A stretch of DNA of 64,000 bases from JAXMBN01 sp046349875 (GCA_046349875.1 JAXMBN010000003.1:145248-209247); one strand, 5' to 3'; shown: positions 17,548 to 26,935, counted from the stretch's first letter. Translations and numbers: made by a program. Notes: a model not told the origin generated them from the sequence alone.

Positions 17548-19308
17548 TCAAGAGGAATGAGTTGAAGCAAATAATTGCAGTAAGCGTTGGCTTCCGCGCG
17601 GTTCGAAGTCGAGCATCGGAATGACCGCCATGCGGTGCGTTTGATCGGAAACTTGCCGGATATGGGGGATTTCTTGTTGGGCGCGACCTTTCAACAGGGG
17701 ATCCGTCGTTTGGGAACCGACCAACGAAGCGTTTACTATCCACGCCCAAGGCTCAATGCCCGCTCGCCGAAGATCGTTTTGCAGAGACTTGGCTTCGAGA
17801 ATCGGCGTCGTCTCTGGGAGTGTAACGATCAACACTTTCGTGTGAGCCGGATCTTGAAGTCGCATCAATGGTGTTGATTGTTGCGTTGGGCTCTCGGAGT
17901 GCCGCAAGACTTCGCGATGGTACGCTCCTGCAGCATCGAGTAGCAGAAGCGTGTGTCCGGTCGGCGCCGTGTCGATGACTACGAACTGGCTCTCCGATTC
18001 CTGCAGGATTCTCGAGAAGGCGCGGAATACAGCGATCTCTTCCGTGCAAGGCGATCGAAGGTCTTCTTCGAGCAGTGCCTTGCCTGCGGCATCGAGTTGT
18101 CCACCTTGGGTTGCAAGCACTTCGTTGCGATATCGTTCCACCTCGGTGTGTGGATCAATGCGATCAACACGTAGGTGAGGATACGTGGACTCGATCGTCA
18201 TCGACAAATGAGCAGCAGGATCGGTCGTTGTTAAATGGACAGAGTGGCCGCGATGGGCAAGCTCGACCGCTACAGCTGCAGCCACTGTCGTCTTTCCAAC
18301 GCCCCCCTTCCCCATAACCATGATGACTCCCCTATGCGCGGGCTCGAGTTCGTCGACCAAGTCGCGCAGGGTGGGCAGATTTTCTGCTGTAGAAGTAGCG
18401 GGCATCTCGCTAATCGTTTGAGATGTCTCCGAAAAGAACTGGCGCAATGCTTCCAAGCCAACCATGTTGTGGAGATGAAGCGGTATCTGATCCATCGGAA
18501 GGGATTGCAGGGCATCGGGCATCTCACGAAGTGCCGCTGCCTGTTGTTGATGAATCGCCGACGCAAGAGAATCATCGGTCGAGGGTGTTGGCAACAACCC
18601 ATTGACGACAAAGTGCTGATTGTGAATCCCCAACTGCGATAACTCCGAACTCGTTCGAGCTGCTTCCTGCAAGGCAGAACGTTGAGGTCGAGAGACGAGC
18701 ACGATTTTAGTGAGAGCAGGGTCGGTAAGACGCCTGACCGCAAGAGCATATTGGGACTTTTGTTTGGCCAAGCCTGAAAGCGGTCCAAGGCAAGACGTTC
18801 CAGAACGATTGGCTTCGAGATAATCGCTCCAAGCACCAGGCAATTGCATCAAGCGAAGGGTGTGTCCGGTCGGTGCGGTATCGAAGAGGATATGATCAAA
18901 CGTCAGTTCTGACTCTTCCCGCGTAAGCCATTCCGTAAATTCATCGAAGGCAGCGATCTCGGTCGTGCAAGCACCCGACAATTGTTCTTCCATGCCTCGC
19001 AGAACCTCCTCTGGAAGAAGGCCTCGAACCGGAGTCAAAATGCGGTCGCGGTATGCCTGCGCTGCTTGATCGGGGTTGATATTGAGTGCGAAGAGATTTT
19101 CGACGTGCGGAATCGGCGTCGGTGTACTCGCCAATTTCGTATGAAAAACTTGGTCGAGGTTGGAAGCCGGATCGGTACTGATCAATAGGACTCGCTTGCC
19201 TCGATCCGCCAGCCAAAGGGCCGTTGCACAGGCAAGGGACGTTTTGCCGACCCCGCCCTTCCCCGTGAAGAAAAGGAGCTTCGGTAGTTGTTTCAATAAC
19301 TTCATCAT
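17548..19308 (-). CDS. arsA: ArsA arsenite-stimulated ATPase, two-domain form
   Basis: This cytoplasmic ATPase normally energises the ArsB pump with arsenite delivered by ArsD. It has two homologous halves, each with a deviant Walker A (GKGGVGKT at residues 16-23 and again at about 330) and the ArsA signature DTAPTGHTL. At about 586 residues it has the usual length of the tandem form. I chose the ATG at 19308 (MMKLLKQLPK) because AGCAGGATGACG places an AGGA ribosome site just ahead. Upstream in-frame codons back to 19413 would read through the operator palindrome. It is the first gene of the operon. No arsB or acr3 gene lies within the window, so the transport partner must be encoded elsewhere, or ArsA acts with the aquaporin in an unknown way. 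Confidence 0.93.
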   Translation of the reverse strand: MMKLLKQLPKLLFFTGKGGVGKTSLACATALWLADRGKRVLLISTDPASNLDQVFHTKLASTPTPIPHVENLFALNINPDQAAQAYRDRILTPVRGLLPEEVLRGMEEQLSGACTTEIAAFDEFTEWLTREESELTFDHILFDTAPTGHTLRLMQLPGAWSDYLEANRSGTSCLGPLSGLAKQKSQYALAVRRLTDPALTKIVLVSRPQRSALQEAARTSSELSQLGIHNQHFVVNGLLPTPSTDDSLASAIHQQQAAALREMPDALQSLPMDQIPLHLHNMVGLEALRQFFSETSQTISEMPATSTAENLPTLRDLVDELEPAHRGVIMVMGKGGVGKTTVAAAVAVELAHRGHSVHLTTTDPAAHLSMTIESTYPHLRVDRIDPHTEVERYRNEVLATQGGQLDAAGKALLEEDLRSPCTEEIAVFRAFSRILQESESQFVVIDTAPTGHTLLLLDAAGAYHREVLRHSESPTQQSTPLMRLQDPAHTKVLIVTLPETTPILEAKSLQNDLRRAGIEPWAWIVNASLVGSQTTDPLLKGRAQQEIPHIRQVSDQTHRMAVIPMLDFEPRGSQRLLQLFASTHSS

Positions 19309-19331
19309 CGTCATCCTGCTTAACGGTAAAT

Positions 19332-19361
19332 CCACTATTACACTACCAAGTGTAATAGTGG
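19332..19361 (-). promoter_or_regulatory. Palindromic ArsR operator with adjoining -35 box
   Basis: CCACTATTACACT (19332-19344) and AGTGTAATAGTGG (19349-19361) form a perfect 13-bp inverted repeat with a 4-base spacer. It lies about 24 bp upstream of the arsA start. On the minus strand a TTGACG hexamer (19362-19367) directly abuts it, so the palindrome would cover the promoter spacer and -10 region, the classic position for repression. ArsR is the obvious ligand because it is encoded in the operon. Confidence 0.85.
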
Positions 19362-19428
19362 CGTCAAGGGGGAGTTCGATGGACCGCAACGGATCGATAG
19401 ATCTCAATTGCACCTTGGTACGTGGAGT

Positions 19429-22400
19429 CTATCGAGGGTTTTCAGGTAATGGAGTTTCAGGCACTCCGATAAAATATTCGACAGAGTTGTTGGTTCCTAC
19501 AGCCATCCGCGTCCCATCTTGTGAGAGCTTCACCCGGCGCGGGCTGTCCGCAAAGGATTGACGCAGTTTGGGCTCGCCTGTCGCTACGTCCCAAAGAAGG
19601 ATCGATCGGTCTTGGCTGGCACTGGCTAAGGTTGAGCCATCGCCAGAGAAATCGGTACTCCATACCATCGCCGAATGTCCGCGAAAAGTCTGGATGCGCG
19701 ACCTGGACTCAACATGCCAATACTCAATATCATTCCCAACACAAAGTGCGACATGACTTTGATCTGGTGAAAACTGAACATGTTGTATGATCTGATCGCA
19801 TTCGGCGAAGGTGGCAACCAACTCTCCAGACTCAACCTGATAGATGCGCACCCGCCGGTCCCCTTGAGTTGTTGCAAGTAGTTGACTATCAGGTGAGAAT
19901 GCAATACTCGTCACGGGAGTTGTATGACCGGAAAGCGTATGCTTGGGATGCGGCGAGTCGACTTCCCAAAGATGCGTTGAAAAATCCATGCAGCCCGAAG
20001 CAATCCAGCGACCATTGGGTGCTATCGCAACTGTAGGTACGTGCATGTTATGGCCTTCAAAGAGTTGCAATGAGCTCCCTGAATCGGCATCAAACAATTG
20101 CACCTCACCAGAGTTGGTTCCGACTACCACCTGTTTTCCATCAGCTGAAAAAGCCGATGCGATGATCGCGCCTTTGACCCGCAGTGGCATCGATGTCTGC
20201 CTATCCAAGTGATGGATTTGATGGCCGCAAAGGAGGCTCATTCCCGAAGGGCTCATAGCCATCCAACCTCCGTTCCTAGCAATGGATAGTCGTAAGTCCC
20301 TGGGGCTAAGCTCCCAAATTTGAAGGGAAGAACCGCTTACGAAAAATTGCTTTCCGTCCTGAAGAAATTGAAGGCCCGATAGAAACTCGGTATCGACGCG
20401 GACTTTGAAATCGATTGCTCCGCTCTGCAAATGAATCGCATAGATGGTCCCCGAGGATTCACCTACAAGGGCGTAGGGGGATTCCGAGTGGAAGGCAAGG
20501 ATTTGATTGGGGAAGTTTGGAAGCGTTATGGATTTCATGACCTTTTGTGCCTTGAGGTCGATCTGAATGAGCCGATTGAGTGAGTCCCACACGTGCATTG
20601 TTTGCGTGTGCGTGTTGAGGTGAATCAAGCGGCACGATTCTTTCAGGCGATACAACAACTGCGAGGAAGGTTCGTTCAAGGAATCGAGATTCCAGTGAAG
20701 AATAGCGCCATCGGCATATCCGACAACGATCCCTGGTTGCATTTCGTGGACGACATGAATCGCCGTGGGGACTTGTTGCTCATGCTGCAAAGATCGGACG
20801 ACCTCTCCAGATTCTAGATCGATGCAGTCGATGGCCGATGCGCTGCGCACGACAACTATTTGATTGTCGCGCGCAAACGCGATTTCCAGAGGGCGTTGCG
20901 GCAAGGTAAAAGAACGCGACGTTTCTTGCTCGATATCAAACACCGTCACACGTGGATCTTCATGCTCGATGGATCCAATGGCCAAAAGCGTTTCATCGGA
21001 TGAAAAGGCTGACGTTCCAGCCGCCGTCGAAACTTTCGTGGAGTGAAGCGAATGGGGATCCAATAGGTAGGTTTGGCTGACTCCTTGTGCCAGGAGCGAT
21101 GATGCAACCCATTTTCCATTTCCTGATATCGTCGCTTGGTTGCTGAACGCCGGAATCCTCTTCATAGGGCGTACCGAATCGACGACATTTTTCCACCGAC
21201 GCCACTCGAAGCCGACAGAATCGGATTGCGGCGAGTATCGATCGAGAATGCGGCGGGCTTGTTCAAGATCTCCCGCTTCCATGTGTTGTCCCACCAAGTT
21301 CATATGCGTCACATAGAGATTGTGGGTCGCGCGTTGGCTTGCCTCTCGAAATTGTTGAGCTCTATATTCTGCTTCTTTGGACTCTTCGTTGGCTCGATAC
21401 TCTTGCATACGAGCCTTCTCGGCATATCGTTCTGCGAGGATGCGTTGTTCCTGTTCGGATTGGACCGCTTTCTCTGACTCCTTTCTCGCAAGCGACTCGG
21501 CATTCTTGGCATGGATGGCGATTGACCATTGCCAAAGACTAACGATCGACGTGAGCATGAGAGCGGCCCCAACACCAAGTATCGATCGCAACAGTACGCG
21601 ATGCTTGGCGAGAGCTTTTCGTAAGAGATAGAAACGCGAAGGAGGGCATGCCGATACTGGCTCATCTCTGAGATAATGATCGATATCCAAGGCAAGTTCA
21701 TTGGCGGATGCGTAGCGCCGGTTTCGATCCTTGTCGATCGACTTCATGACAATCCAATCGAGTTCGCCTTGCAGGATGGAGCTCAAAGGAGCGTTGGAAC
21801 CTGACGGGCGGTCGGTACGTAAAGGATAGGTTGGGCGGGTTTGGCTAATGCGCAAGCTCGGACATTCGGGCTCCATTTCACGAATCGCTTGAAGCATCTC
21901 GATGATGCCTGCCTTCATCAGTTCGGCGCGCGAGATCGGCGTGGATCCGGTGAGCAACATATAGAGGACGACTCCAAGGGAGTAGACATCGCTCCGCGTA
22001 TCGATGTCTAGTTGGTCGAGCTGCGTTTGCTCGGGGCTCATGAATTCTGGAGTTCCAATGACTTGCCCAAAGTGCGTGAACAGTGTTTTCTCGGTCAAGG
22101 GGAATGATATGGCTTTGGCAACGCCAAAATCGATGACCTTGGGAATAGCTTTGCCATCGAAGGTGCAAACCAAAATATTGGAAGGCTTGATATCGCGATG
22201 GATAATGCCTTTTTGATGAGCGTGATGGATGGCATGGCAAACCGGAAGAAAAAGTTCCAAGCGTTCCTTCAATGAGAGACCGTGTTGGTCGCAGTAATCC
22301 GAAATAGGTTTACCCTTGATAAGCTCCATCACAAAATACGGCCGCCCTTCTTCCGTCATGCCAGCATCGTAGACGCGAGCGATATTGGGGTGATCCATCA

Positions 22401-22827
22401 TGGCCAAGGCTTGGCGTTCCGCTTCAAAGCGAGCCAACACTTGGTGGCTGTCCATACCGGGTTTGAGAACCTTAACGGCAACGCGACGGCGAATTGGAGT
22501 TTCCTGTTCCGCCATATAGACGATGCCAAATCCTCCTTCACCGATCACTTGCAAGAGTTTGTAAGGCCCAATTCGATCAACGTGAGGTATGGATTCGTTG
22601 GCTTGGACAACGGTCTCGGGTAGTGCGACCAGACTTCGCGATGCGAGTGGTTGGTTGAGGAGAGTATGGGGATTTGCGTGTGATGCCAGCAGAGCTTCGA
22701 TACGTTCACGCAGAGCAAAATCGTTGCGACATGCGTCCTCCAAATACCGAACTCGCTCGCCCTGTGATTCGAACTCGAGGGCCTTCAAGAATATCTCTTT
22801 TTCATTCGGCTGTGGTTCAGAACTCAT
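19429..22827 (-). CDS. Membrane Ser/Thr protein kinase with C-terminal WD40 propeller
   Basis: This is a PknB-type kinase of 1132 residues. It has a pre-kinase helical segment (1-50), then a kinase domain at about 88-385: glycine loop GEGGFG 96-101, Lys119, catalytic Asp212 in HRDIKPSN and DFG 233-235. A transmembrane helix lies at about 413-433, followed by a Glu/Arg-rich coiled coil (440-505) and then WD40 repeats from about 560 to the end. The last repeats are the clearest (GHTTPVTSIAFSPDSQLLA, GHSAMVWSTDFSGDGSTLASASQDRSILLWD). The WD40 part would be periplasmic and may sense or scaffold ligands (inference). The ECF sigma factor ends 76 bp upstream on the same strand, so the two form a likely operon. 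The gene ends about 120 bp before arsA. Confidence 0.92.
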   Translation of the reverse strand: MSSEPQPNEKEIFLKALEFESQGERVRYLEDACRNDFALRERIEALLASHANPHTLLNQPLASRSLVALPETVVQANESIPHVDRIGPYKLLQVIGEGGFGIVYMAEQETPIRRRVAVKVLKPGMDSHQVLARFEAERQALAMMDHPNIARVYDAGMTEEGRPYFVMELIKGKPISDYCDQHGLSLKERLELFLPVCHAIHHAHQKGIIHRDIKPSNILVCTFDGKAIPKVIDFGVAKAISFPLTEKTLFTHFGQVIGTPEFMSPEQTQLDQLDIDTRSDVYSLGVVLYMLLTGSTPISRAELMKAGIIEMLQAIREMEPECPSLRISQTRPTYPLRTDRPSGSNAPLSSILQGELDWIVMKSIDKDRNRRYASANELALDIDHYLRDEPVSACPPSRFYLLRKALAKHRVLLRSILGVGAALMLTSIVSLWQWSIAIHAKNAESLARKESEKAVQSEQEQRILAERYAEKARMQEYRANEESKEAEYRAQQFREASQRATHNLYVTHMNLVGQHMEAGDLEQARRILDRYSPQSDSVGFEWRRWKNVVDSVRPMKRIPAFSNQATISGNGKWVASSLLAQGVSQTYLLDPHSLHSTKVSTAAGTSAFSSDETLLAIGSIEHEDPRVTVFDIEQETSRSFTLPQRPLEIAFARDNQIVVVRSASAIDCIDLESGEVVRSLQHEQQVPTAIHVVHEMQPGIVVGYADGAILHWNLDSLNEPSSQLLYRLKESCRLIHLNTHTQTMHVWDSLNRLIQIDLKAQKVMKSITLPNFPNQILAFHSESPYALVGESSGTIYAIHLQSGAIDFKVRVDTEFLSGLQFLQDGKQFFVSGSSLQIWELSPRDLRLSIARNGGWMAMSPSGMSLLCGHQIHHLDRQTSMPLRVKGAIIASAFSADGKQVVVGTNSGEVQLFDADSGSSLQLFEGHNMHVPTVAIAPNGRWIASGCMDFSTHLWEVDSPHPKHTLSGHTTPVTSIAFSPDSQLLATTQGDRRVRIYQVESGELVATFAECDQIIQHVQFSPDQSHVALCVGNDIEYWHVESRSRIQTFRGHSAMVWSTDFSGDGSTLASASQDRSILLWDVATGEPKLRQSFADSPRRVKLSQDGTRMAVGTNNSVEYFIGVPETPLPENPR

Positions 22828-22903
22828 CGCAAGCGCATCTCAAGATAGGAGGGTTTGATGCTTTGTGGATCGGCAGTGTAGACCGATAGACCCATCTGGT
22901 TGG

Positions 22904-23464
22904 TCATATCCCCAGCTCCACTTGCAACCAAGCGCGAGCATAATTCCAGTGGCGATAGGCGGTGGCGCGAGCCATGCCGACGACTTCCGCTGCAGATTCA
23001 ATCGACAGCCCTGCGTACAAATGAAGCCGCGTGATCTCGTACGCATCGGGATCCAATGCATGAAATTTTTCTAAGCAGTCGTCGATGTCGACCAGAATGT
23101 CCGTCCCATCATCGACCTCAACAATGTCGGAGAGATCCAAGCGAATGCAATGCCCGCCTCGTTTGAGGCGTCGGCGTTTTCGGGCGTTATCAATCAAGAT
23201 GCGGCGCATGGCTTCGGCTGCTGCTCCGAAGAAGTGCTTGCGATTCTGCCAATGGACTCCGTCTTTTCGGTCGAACATCCGAAGGTACGTTTCGTGGACC
23301 AACCCAACCGCGTCCAAGGTGATCCCTGCAGGCTCCTGCGCTAGTTTGTTCTGTGCGACTCGCTGAAGATCGTCGTAGACGAGTTCCATCAGACGATGGG
23401 CTCCGTTGAGATCGCCTTGCTGAATCGATTGGAGAATCTGAGTCAGATTTCCCGAGGGTTCCAT
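22904..23464 (-). CDS. ECF-type sigma factor paired with WD40 kinase
   Basis: This is an intact ECF sigma factor of 186 residues. Region 2 contains LVYDDLQRVAQNKLA, VGLVHETYLRMF and FFGAAAEAMRRILIDNARKR. Region 4 contains YEITRLHLYAGLSIESAAEVVGMARATAYRHWNYARAWL, which includes the full helix-turn-helix. It directly precedes the WD40 kinase gene (76 bp gap). This matches the recurring planctomycete arrangement in which kinase phosphorylation is thought to control an ECF factor that has no classical anti-sigma factor. No anti-sigma gene is visible nearby. A short palindrome AAGATGGCCATCTT lies at 23495-23508 in the upstream region, but palindromes of that size arise by chance. Confidence 0.92.
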   Translation of the reverse strand: MEPSGNLTQILQSIQQGDLNGAHRLMELVYDDLQRVAQNKLAQEPAGITLDAVGLVHETYLRMFDRKDGVHWQNRKHFFGAAAEAMRRILIDNARKRRRLKRGGHCIRLDLSDIVEVDDGTDILVDIDDCLEKFHALDPDAYEITRLHLYAGLSIESAAEVVGMARATAYRHWNYARAWLQVELGI

Positions 23465-23695
23465 GCACGACGACTCCGGTATAGTTGCGATTGGAAGATG
23501 GCCATCTTAAGGATAGGCGCTCTTTGGAATCGCATTGTCTCACGAATTTCCGGAATTTTCGAGTGCGAAGAGTGACCTCCCAAGCCTAAAGCCAAGATTG
23601 GCCAGCAATGTAGAGCGGAGATTTGGTTTCAGGCTCACTTGTTTCTGAGAGAGGCGATGAGTGCTCGAAATGGAAGTCGTGCGTTCCCTGGAAAG

Positions 23696-24976
23696 TCATT
23701 CAACTGCAGCAGAAGGAGTTGATTGAGGTCGAGAACCACCGACGAGCCAATCAAAGATGGGGGATGCCATCAGCGTTGTAATCACCGCCATGATGACGAG
23801 AATCGCAAAGAGCTCTTCCGAGATAATGCCTCGTTGCAACCCTATGTTGATGATGATCAATTCCATTAAACCGCGAGCATTCATCAACGTGCCAATCCCC
23901 ATCGCTTCACGGTTGGGAAGGCCGGTGGAAAGAGCGGCGATCCAACAGGCGATTCCTTTTCCGAGAATGGCGGCAATCAGCACGAGAAGACAGAATCCCC
24001 AAAGCCCCGCGCTGTTGAGTAATCCGATTTTGGTGTTGAGTCCCGAATAAGTAAAAAAGAGTGGCAAGAGAATTGCAATGGTGAGCGGCTGGATTCGCTC
24101 GATCAGTTGGCGAGCCATATATTTTCGGGGCATGCATGCTCCAATGACAAACGCTCCGAACACAGCATGAAGACCGATGAGATCCGTAAACCAAGCTCCC
24201 GCTGACATGAAAGCAAGACCGATCACAACACCTGTTTCCGTCAAGTTTTCTTTCTCGACGACGAATCGTTCTATCCAATTCAGAAAGGGTCGCAATAGTC
24301 CGAAGGCGATAAGAACAAAGCCCAAGCCACAAGAAATATTGACGATCGCGTATTGCATGTTGTCATCAAAACTCGCCAAGACCACCGCCAGTAAGCACCA
24401 TGCGGTTGCATCATCGATGGCTCCTGCTCCAATAGCAACCGTTCCCATAGTGGTCCCAGCTAAGCCTTTAAAGTGAATGATGCGAGCTAACATCGGGAAG
24501 GCTGTGATGCACATGGAAGCTCCGAGGAAGAGCATGGCCTCGAAGTCGGAGGTTGTTTCAGGAAAGAGCTTGGTGTAACGCAAGAAGACCCAACCAAGCC
24601 CAACACCCAATACAAATGGAGTTATCATTCCCGCCAAGGATACGGCCATCGAACTCTTGAAGTGCTTGCGAATGATATCGACACGAAACTCCATACCCAC
24701 GATGAACATGTACAGCGCTAAGCCAAGCTGTGAAGCTGGAAAGAGATAACTTTGGGTATCGCGAGTCGTCTGCGTTTTGTCCCATGGAAAGAGAAATGTT
24801 TGCCATTCAGGGAAGAGATAGCCGAAAAGCGATGGTCCCAGCAAAACGCCAGCAATCATCTCAGCGACCACTTGGGGTTGTCCGAATCGCTTGGCAACCA
24901 TCCCAATTAAACGGCAGAAAAGCAGGATCACAGCAATCTGCGCGAAAAAATGAACGGCTAGATCGACGTTTTTCAT
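23696..24976 (-). CDS. Cation:proton antiporter, CPA2 family
   Basis: This is a polytopic membrane protein of about 426 residues with 11-13 hydrophobic segments. Typical CPA2/KefB-like Na+(K+)/H+ exchanger motifs are present: GQPQVVAEMIAGVLLGPSLFG near the start, LFLGASMCITAFPMLARI, and the ion-binding region VAIGAGAIDDATAWCLLAV with consecutive Asp residues. NARGLMELIIINIGLQ near the end is also characteristic. It lacks the C-terminal RCK/TrkA-N domain of Kef systems and ends soon after the last helix. The ATG at 24976 (MKNVDLAVHFF) is preferred over 24994. A perfect 9+9 palindrome at 25027-25046 lies about 50 bp upstream and may be its operator. Its exact ion is not predictable from sequence. 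Confidence 0.9.
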   Translation of the reverse strand: MKNVDLAVHFFAQIAVILLFCRLIGMVAKRFGQPQVVAEMIAGVLLGPSLFGYLFPEWQTFLFPWDKTQTTRDTQSYLFPASQLGLALYMFIVGMEFRVDIIRKHFKSSMAVSLAGMITPFVLGVGLGWVFLRYTKLFPETTSDFEAMLFLGASMCITAFPMLARIIHFKGLAGTTMGTVAIGAGAIDDATAWCLLAVVLASFDDNMQYAIVNISCGLGFVLIAFGLLRPFLNWIERFVVEKENLTETGVVIGLAFMSAGAWFTDLIGLHAVFGAFVIGACMPRKYMARQLIERIQPLTIAILLPLFFTYSGLNTKIGLLNSAGLWGFCLLVLIAAILGKGIACWIAALSTGLPNREAMGIGTLMNARGLMELIIINIGLQRGIISEELFAILVIMAVITTLMASPIFDWLVGGSRPQSTPSAAVE

Positions 24977-25026
24977 GCTGAAAGAGACCCGCAAGGAAGG
25001 ATCGGAAAGAACCGCGACTTAGCATA

Positions 25027-25046
25027 ATAGTTGTTGGAACAACTAT
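25027..25046 (-). promoter_or_regulatory. Palindrome upstream of antiporter
   Basis: ATAGTTGTT, a GG spacer and AACAACTAT make a perfect 20-bp palindrome, about 50 bp before the antiporter start. It has the size and symmetry of a dimeric repressor site (MarR- or TetR-like), but no regulator gene is adjacent. The function is inferred from position only. Confidence 0.45.
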
Positions 25047-25147
25047 CGTCTAGACAAGTATCTGTCGGAATGTACCGATCGAGAGTTCAAAGAATGTGCG
25101 AAAAAGAAGAATTTCTCGACCGTTCGACGCAAAATGCGGTCCAAGGG

Positions 25148-25777
25148 TTAATCCATCATGCCTTTGCCGAGAAGGATTCGATCGACACACTTGTCGATGC
25201 GAGATTCGCGGGTCGTTGATTGCTTGGCGGCTGTGAAGTGAAGAAGATAGCCGCGTTGTCGACCAGGGGTTAGTTTTTCAAACGCCTCTTTGAGTTTAGG
25301 TAGTTCATCGAATCTCTTTTGTAATTCTTCGGGATAGGCGAGCTTGTTTTTGGCCGAAAAATCGACTTTGCGATCGGGCGTTCTAGGTCGATCGCCTCTT
25401 GAATATAAGCAGGGAGGATCGACAAAATTTCGGCGACCTCCTTCGCAGTGGTGACGCGCATCTGACGAGTCGCTTGAGAGTTTTCGCCAGGTGCGACCAA
25501 AATGTTGTGAGTGTCCTTGAGAAGCGATCCTTTGAAAAAGCTAATCGAACAATACTCTTTGAAGGCGCTGAGAATGACAATATTCTTGGAGTCGAAGGTG
25601 TAGCATGGCACCTTCCATTTGAGTTCTTCCCGTAAGACCACAATCGAGAAGGGCTTTGCGAAGTTTGGTAAGGATCGGGCGCCATGGATTCACTTTGCAC
25701 TCGGGAGTGCCACCGAGCGGACAACGTCCGCACCCATCCTTTAAGTAGTTGTCGATCAAGGGGTTTTTCTTAGGCAT
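25148..25777 (-). pseudogene. DUF1801/YdeI (OmdA) family gene, two frameshifts
   Basis: Three overlapping frames together encode one protein of the DUF1801-YdeI/OmdA family. Frame 1 (from ATG 25777) reads MPKKNPLIDNYLKDGCGRCP up to ALLDCGLT. Frame 2 continues with EELKWKVPCYTF through the DUF1801 core to IDLERP. Frame 3 continues with DRKVDFSAKNKLAYPEEL and GRQRGYLLHFTAAKQSTTRE, then MMD and a TAA at 25148-25150, which is the OmdA tail. The first shift lies in ACGGGAAGAA (one G too many), the second in CGCCCG (one base missing). Both are homopolymers, so sequencing indels are likely and the gene may be intact in the organism. Family members are small cytoplasmic proteins, some linked to iron handling or peptide resistance. 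The role here is unknown. Confidence 0.8.
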
Positions 25778-26030
25778 CAGGGAGCTCGGCAAGTCTCAGC
25801 AAGATAACGCGGACAGGGTGATATTCCATTGCTACATATTATGTCTCGGAATAACCAATCGCGAAAGTCAATGTTCTATTTGCCGACATACCGTCCCAAG
25901 CCGCTAGTGCGACCAGCTATTTCATAACCCGAAGCGTCAGCGAGGGACATTTCAGAGGAGCCTAATACACTGCAAAAGCCCATCCCTCGCTTTTGAGAAC
26001 TTCTACTTGTAGGGCCGGCTCATTTGAAGG
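25778..26030. other. Intergenic stretch before tandem repeats
   Basis: This is the left part of a gene-free block that reaches 27091. I see no open frame with protein-like composition here. Nothing marks an RNA gene. The three tandem repeat units and the BlaI promoter, listed separately, fill most of the rest. Confidence 0.45.
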
Positions 26031-26350
26031 TGAAAAATGTAGGGCAAAAAAATGCATGTTCGTTGTGGATCAATTGGCCATGCGTATTTAGTTCGGAGGA
26101 TCGAAGAAGAGAATCAGAATCAATTGAAAGCGGAGGTAGGTTATGTATTGATCTGCAAAATTAGGTTTTGCCCGCCGATTTTTTTGCCCTAACGAACCAC
26201 CCTGATTGTCAGATCATTTGCGTGAGCACGTCATTATCTACGAAGGCGAGTGTTGAATGATTGCAGGCTAGTCACTTCAGCGTCTCTCTGGACGTTTCTG
26301 ACTCTGGTCTACTTCAATCTGCAGTATTCATACCTGGGGTCCGATCTATT
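26031..26350. repeat. Tandem repeat unit 1 with MITE-like core
   Basis: This is the first of three tandem units spaced 320-325 bp apart. The core (about 26041-26190) begins AGGGCAAAAAAATGCATGTT and ends in TTTTTTTGCCCT, so its ends are inverted repeats. The remaining 160 bp (CTGATTGTCAGATCATTTG, CGAAGGCGAGTGTTGAATGA, CGTTTCTGACTCTGGTCT) also recur in the other units. Short open frames inside are artefacts of the repeat. Confidence 0.75.
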
Positions 26351-26668
26351 GAGGGCAAAAAATGTGGGGCAAAAAATGCATGTTCGTTGTGGATCTAATG
26401 GCCATGCGAATCTAGTTCGGAGATCGAAATAGAGAATCAGAACTAATTGAAAACGGAGGTAGTTTATGTCTTGATCGGCAAAATCTTTTTGCCCTCCATT
26501 TTTTTGCCCTAATGGAACAACCCTGATTGTCAGATCATTTGCGCGCGGTCAGTGATCTAGAAGGCGAGTGTTGAATGATTGCATGCTAGATACTTTCCAG
26601 CCAATCACAAGACGTTTCTGACTCTGGTCTCTTCAAGCTGCAACATTCAAACGTAGGGCCCGATCTAT
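26351..26668. repeat. Tandem repeat unit 2 with MITE-like core
   Basis: This is the best-defined copy. The left end GAGGGCAAAAAATGTGGGGC at 26351 and the right end (26477-26510, ending CCATTTTTTTGCCCT) are imperfect inverted repeats of about 20-30 bp around a core of roughly 159 bp. The right end also folds on itself (GGCAAAATCTTTTTGCC). No transposase is encoded, so it would be a non-autonomous or REP-like element if mobile. Confidence 0.75.
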
Positions 26669-26935
26669 TGAGGGCAAAAAAATGTGGAGCAAAAAAATGA
26701 ATGTTCGTTGTGAATCAACTGGTCATGCGAATCTAGCTCGGAGTATCGAAGTAGAGAATCAGAATCAATTGAAAGCGGAAGCAAGTTATGTATTGATCGG
26801 CAAAATCTTTTTGCCCTCCATTTTTTTGCCCGAATCGAACAACCAGAATTGTTGGATCCCTTTTGGTGCCATCGTTGATCTACGAAGGCGAGTGTTGAAC
26901 GCTTGAAGGTTAGATACTTCAACCGAAAACTTGAA
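26669..26935. repeat. Tandem repeat unit 3 with MITE-like core
   Basis: This is the third copy. The left end AGGGCAAAAAAATGTGGAGC starts at 26671, and the right end CCATTTTTTTGCCC lies at 26818-26831. The downstream part shared with the other units (TCTACGAAGGCGAGTGTTGAA, shortened here) is more diverged. It lies 70-100 bp before the BlaI promoter. Confidence 0.7.

Noticed and set aside
23495..23508. Perfect palindrome AAGATGGCCATCTT upstream of a sigma factor.
   Set aside because: Several 14-bp palindromes are expected by chance in 64 kb; no second copy or regulator supports it.
26250..26906. Small open frames inside the tandem repeats (for example VRCESTGHANLA-like peptides).
   Set aside because: They only translate the repeat and differ in frame and ends between copies; no ribosome site or domain.
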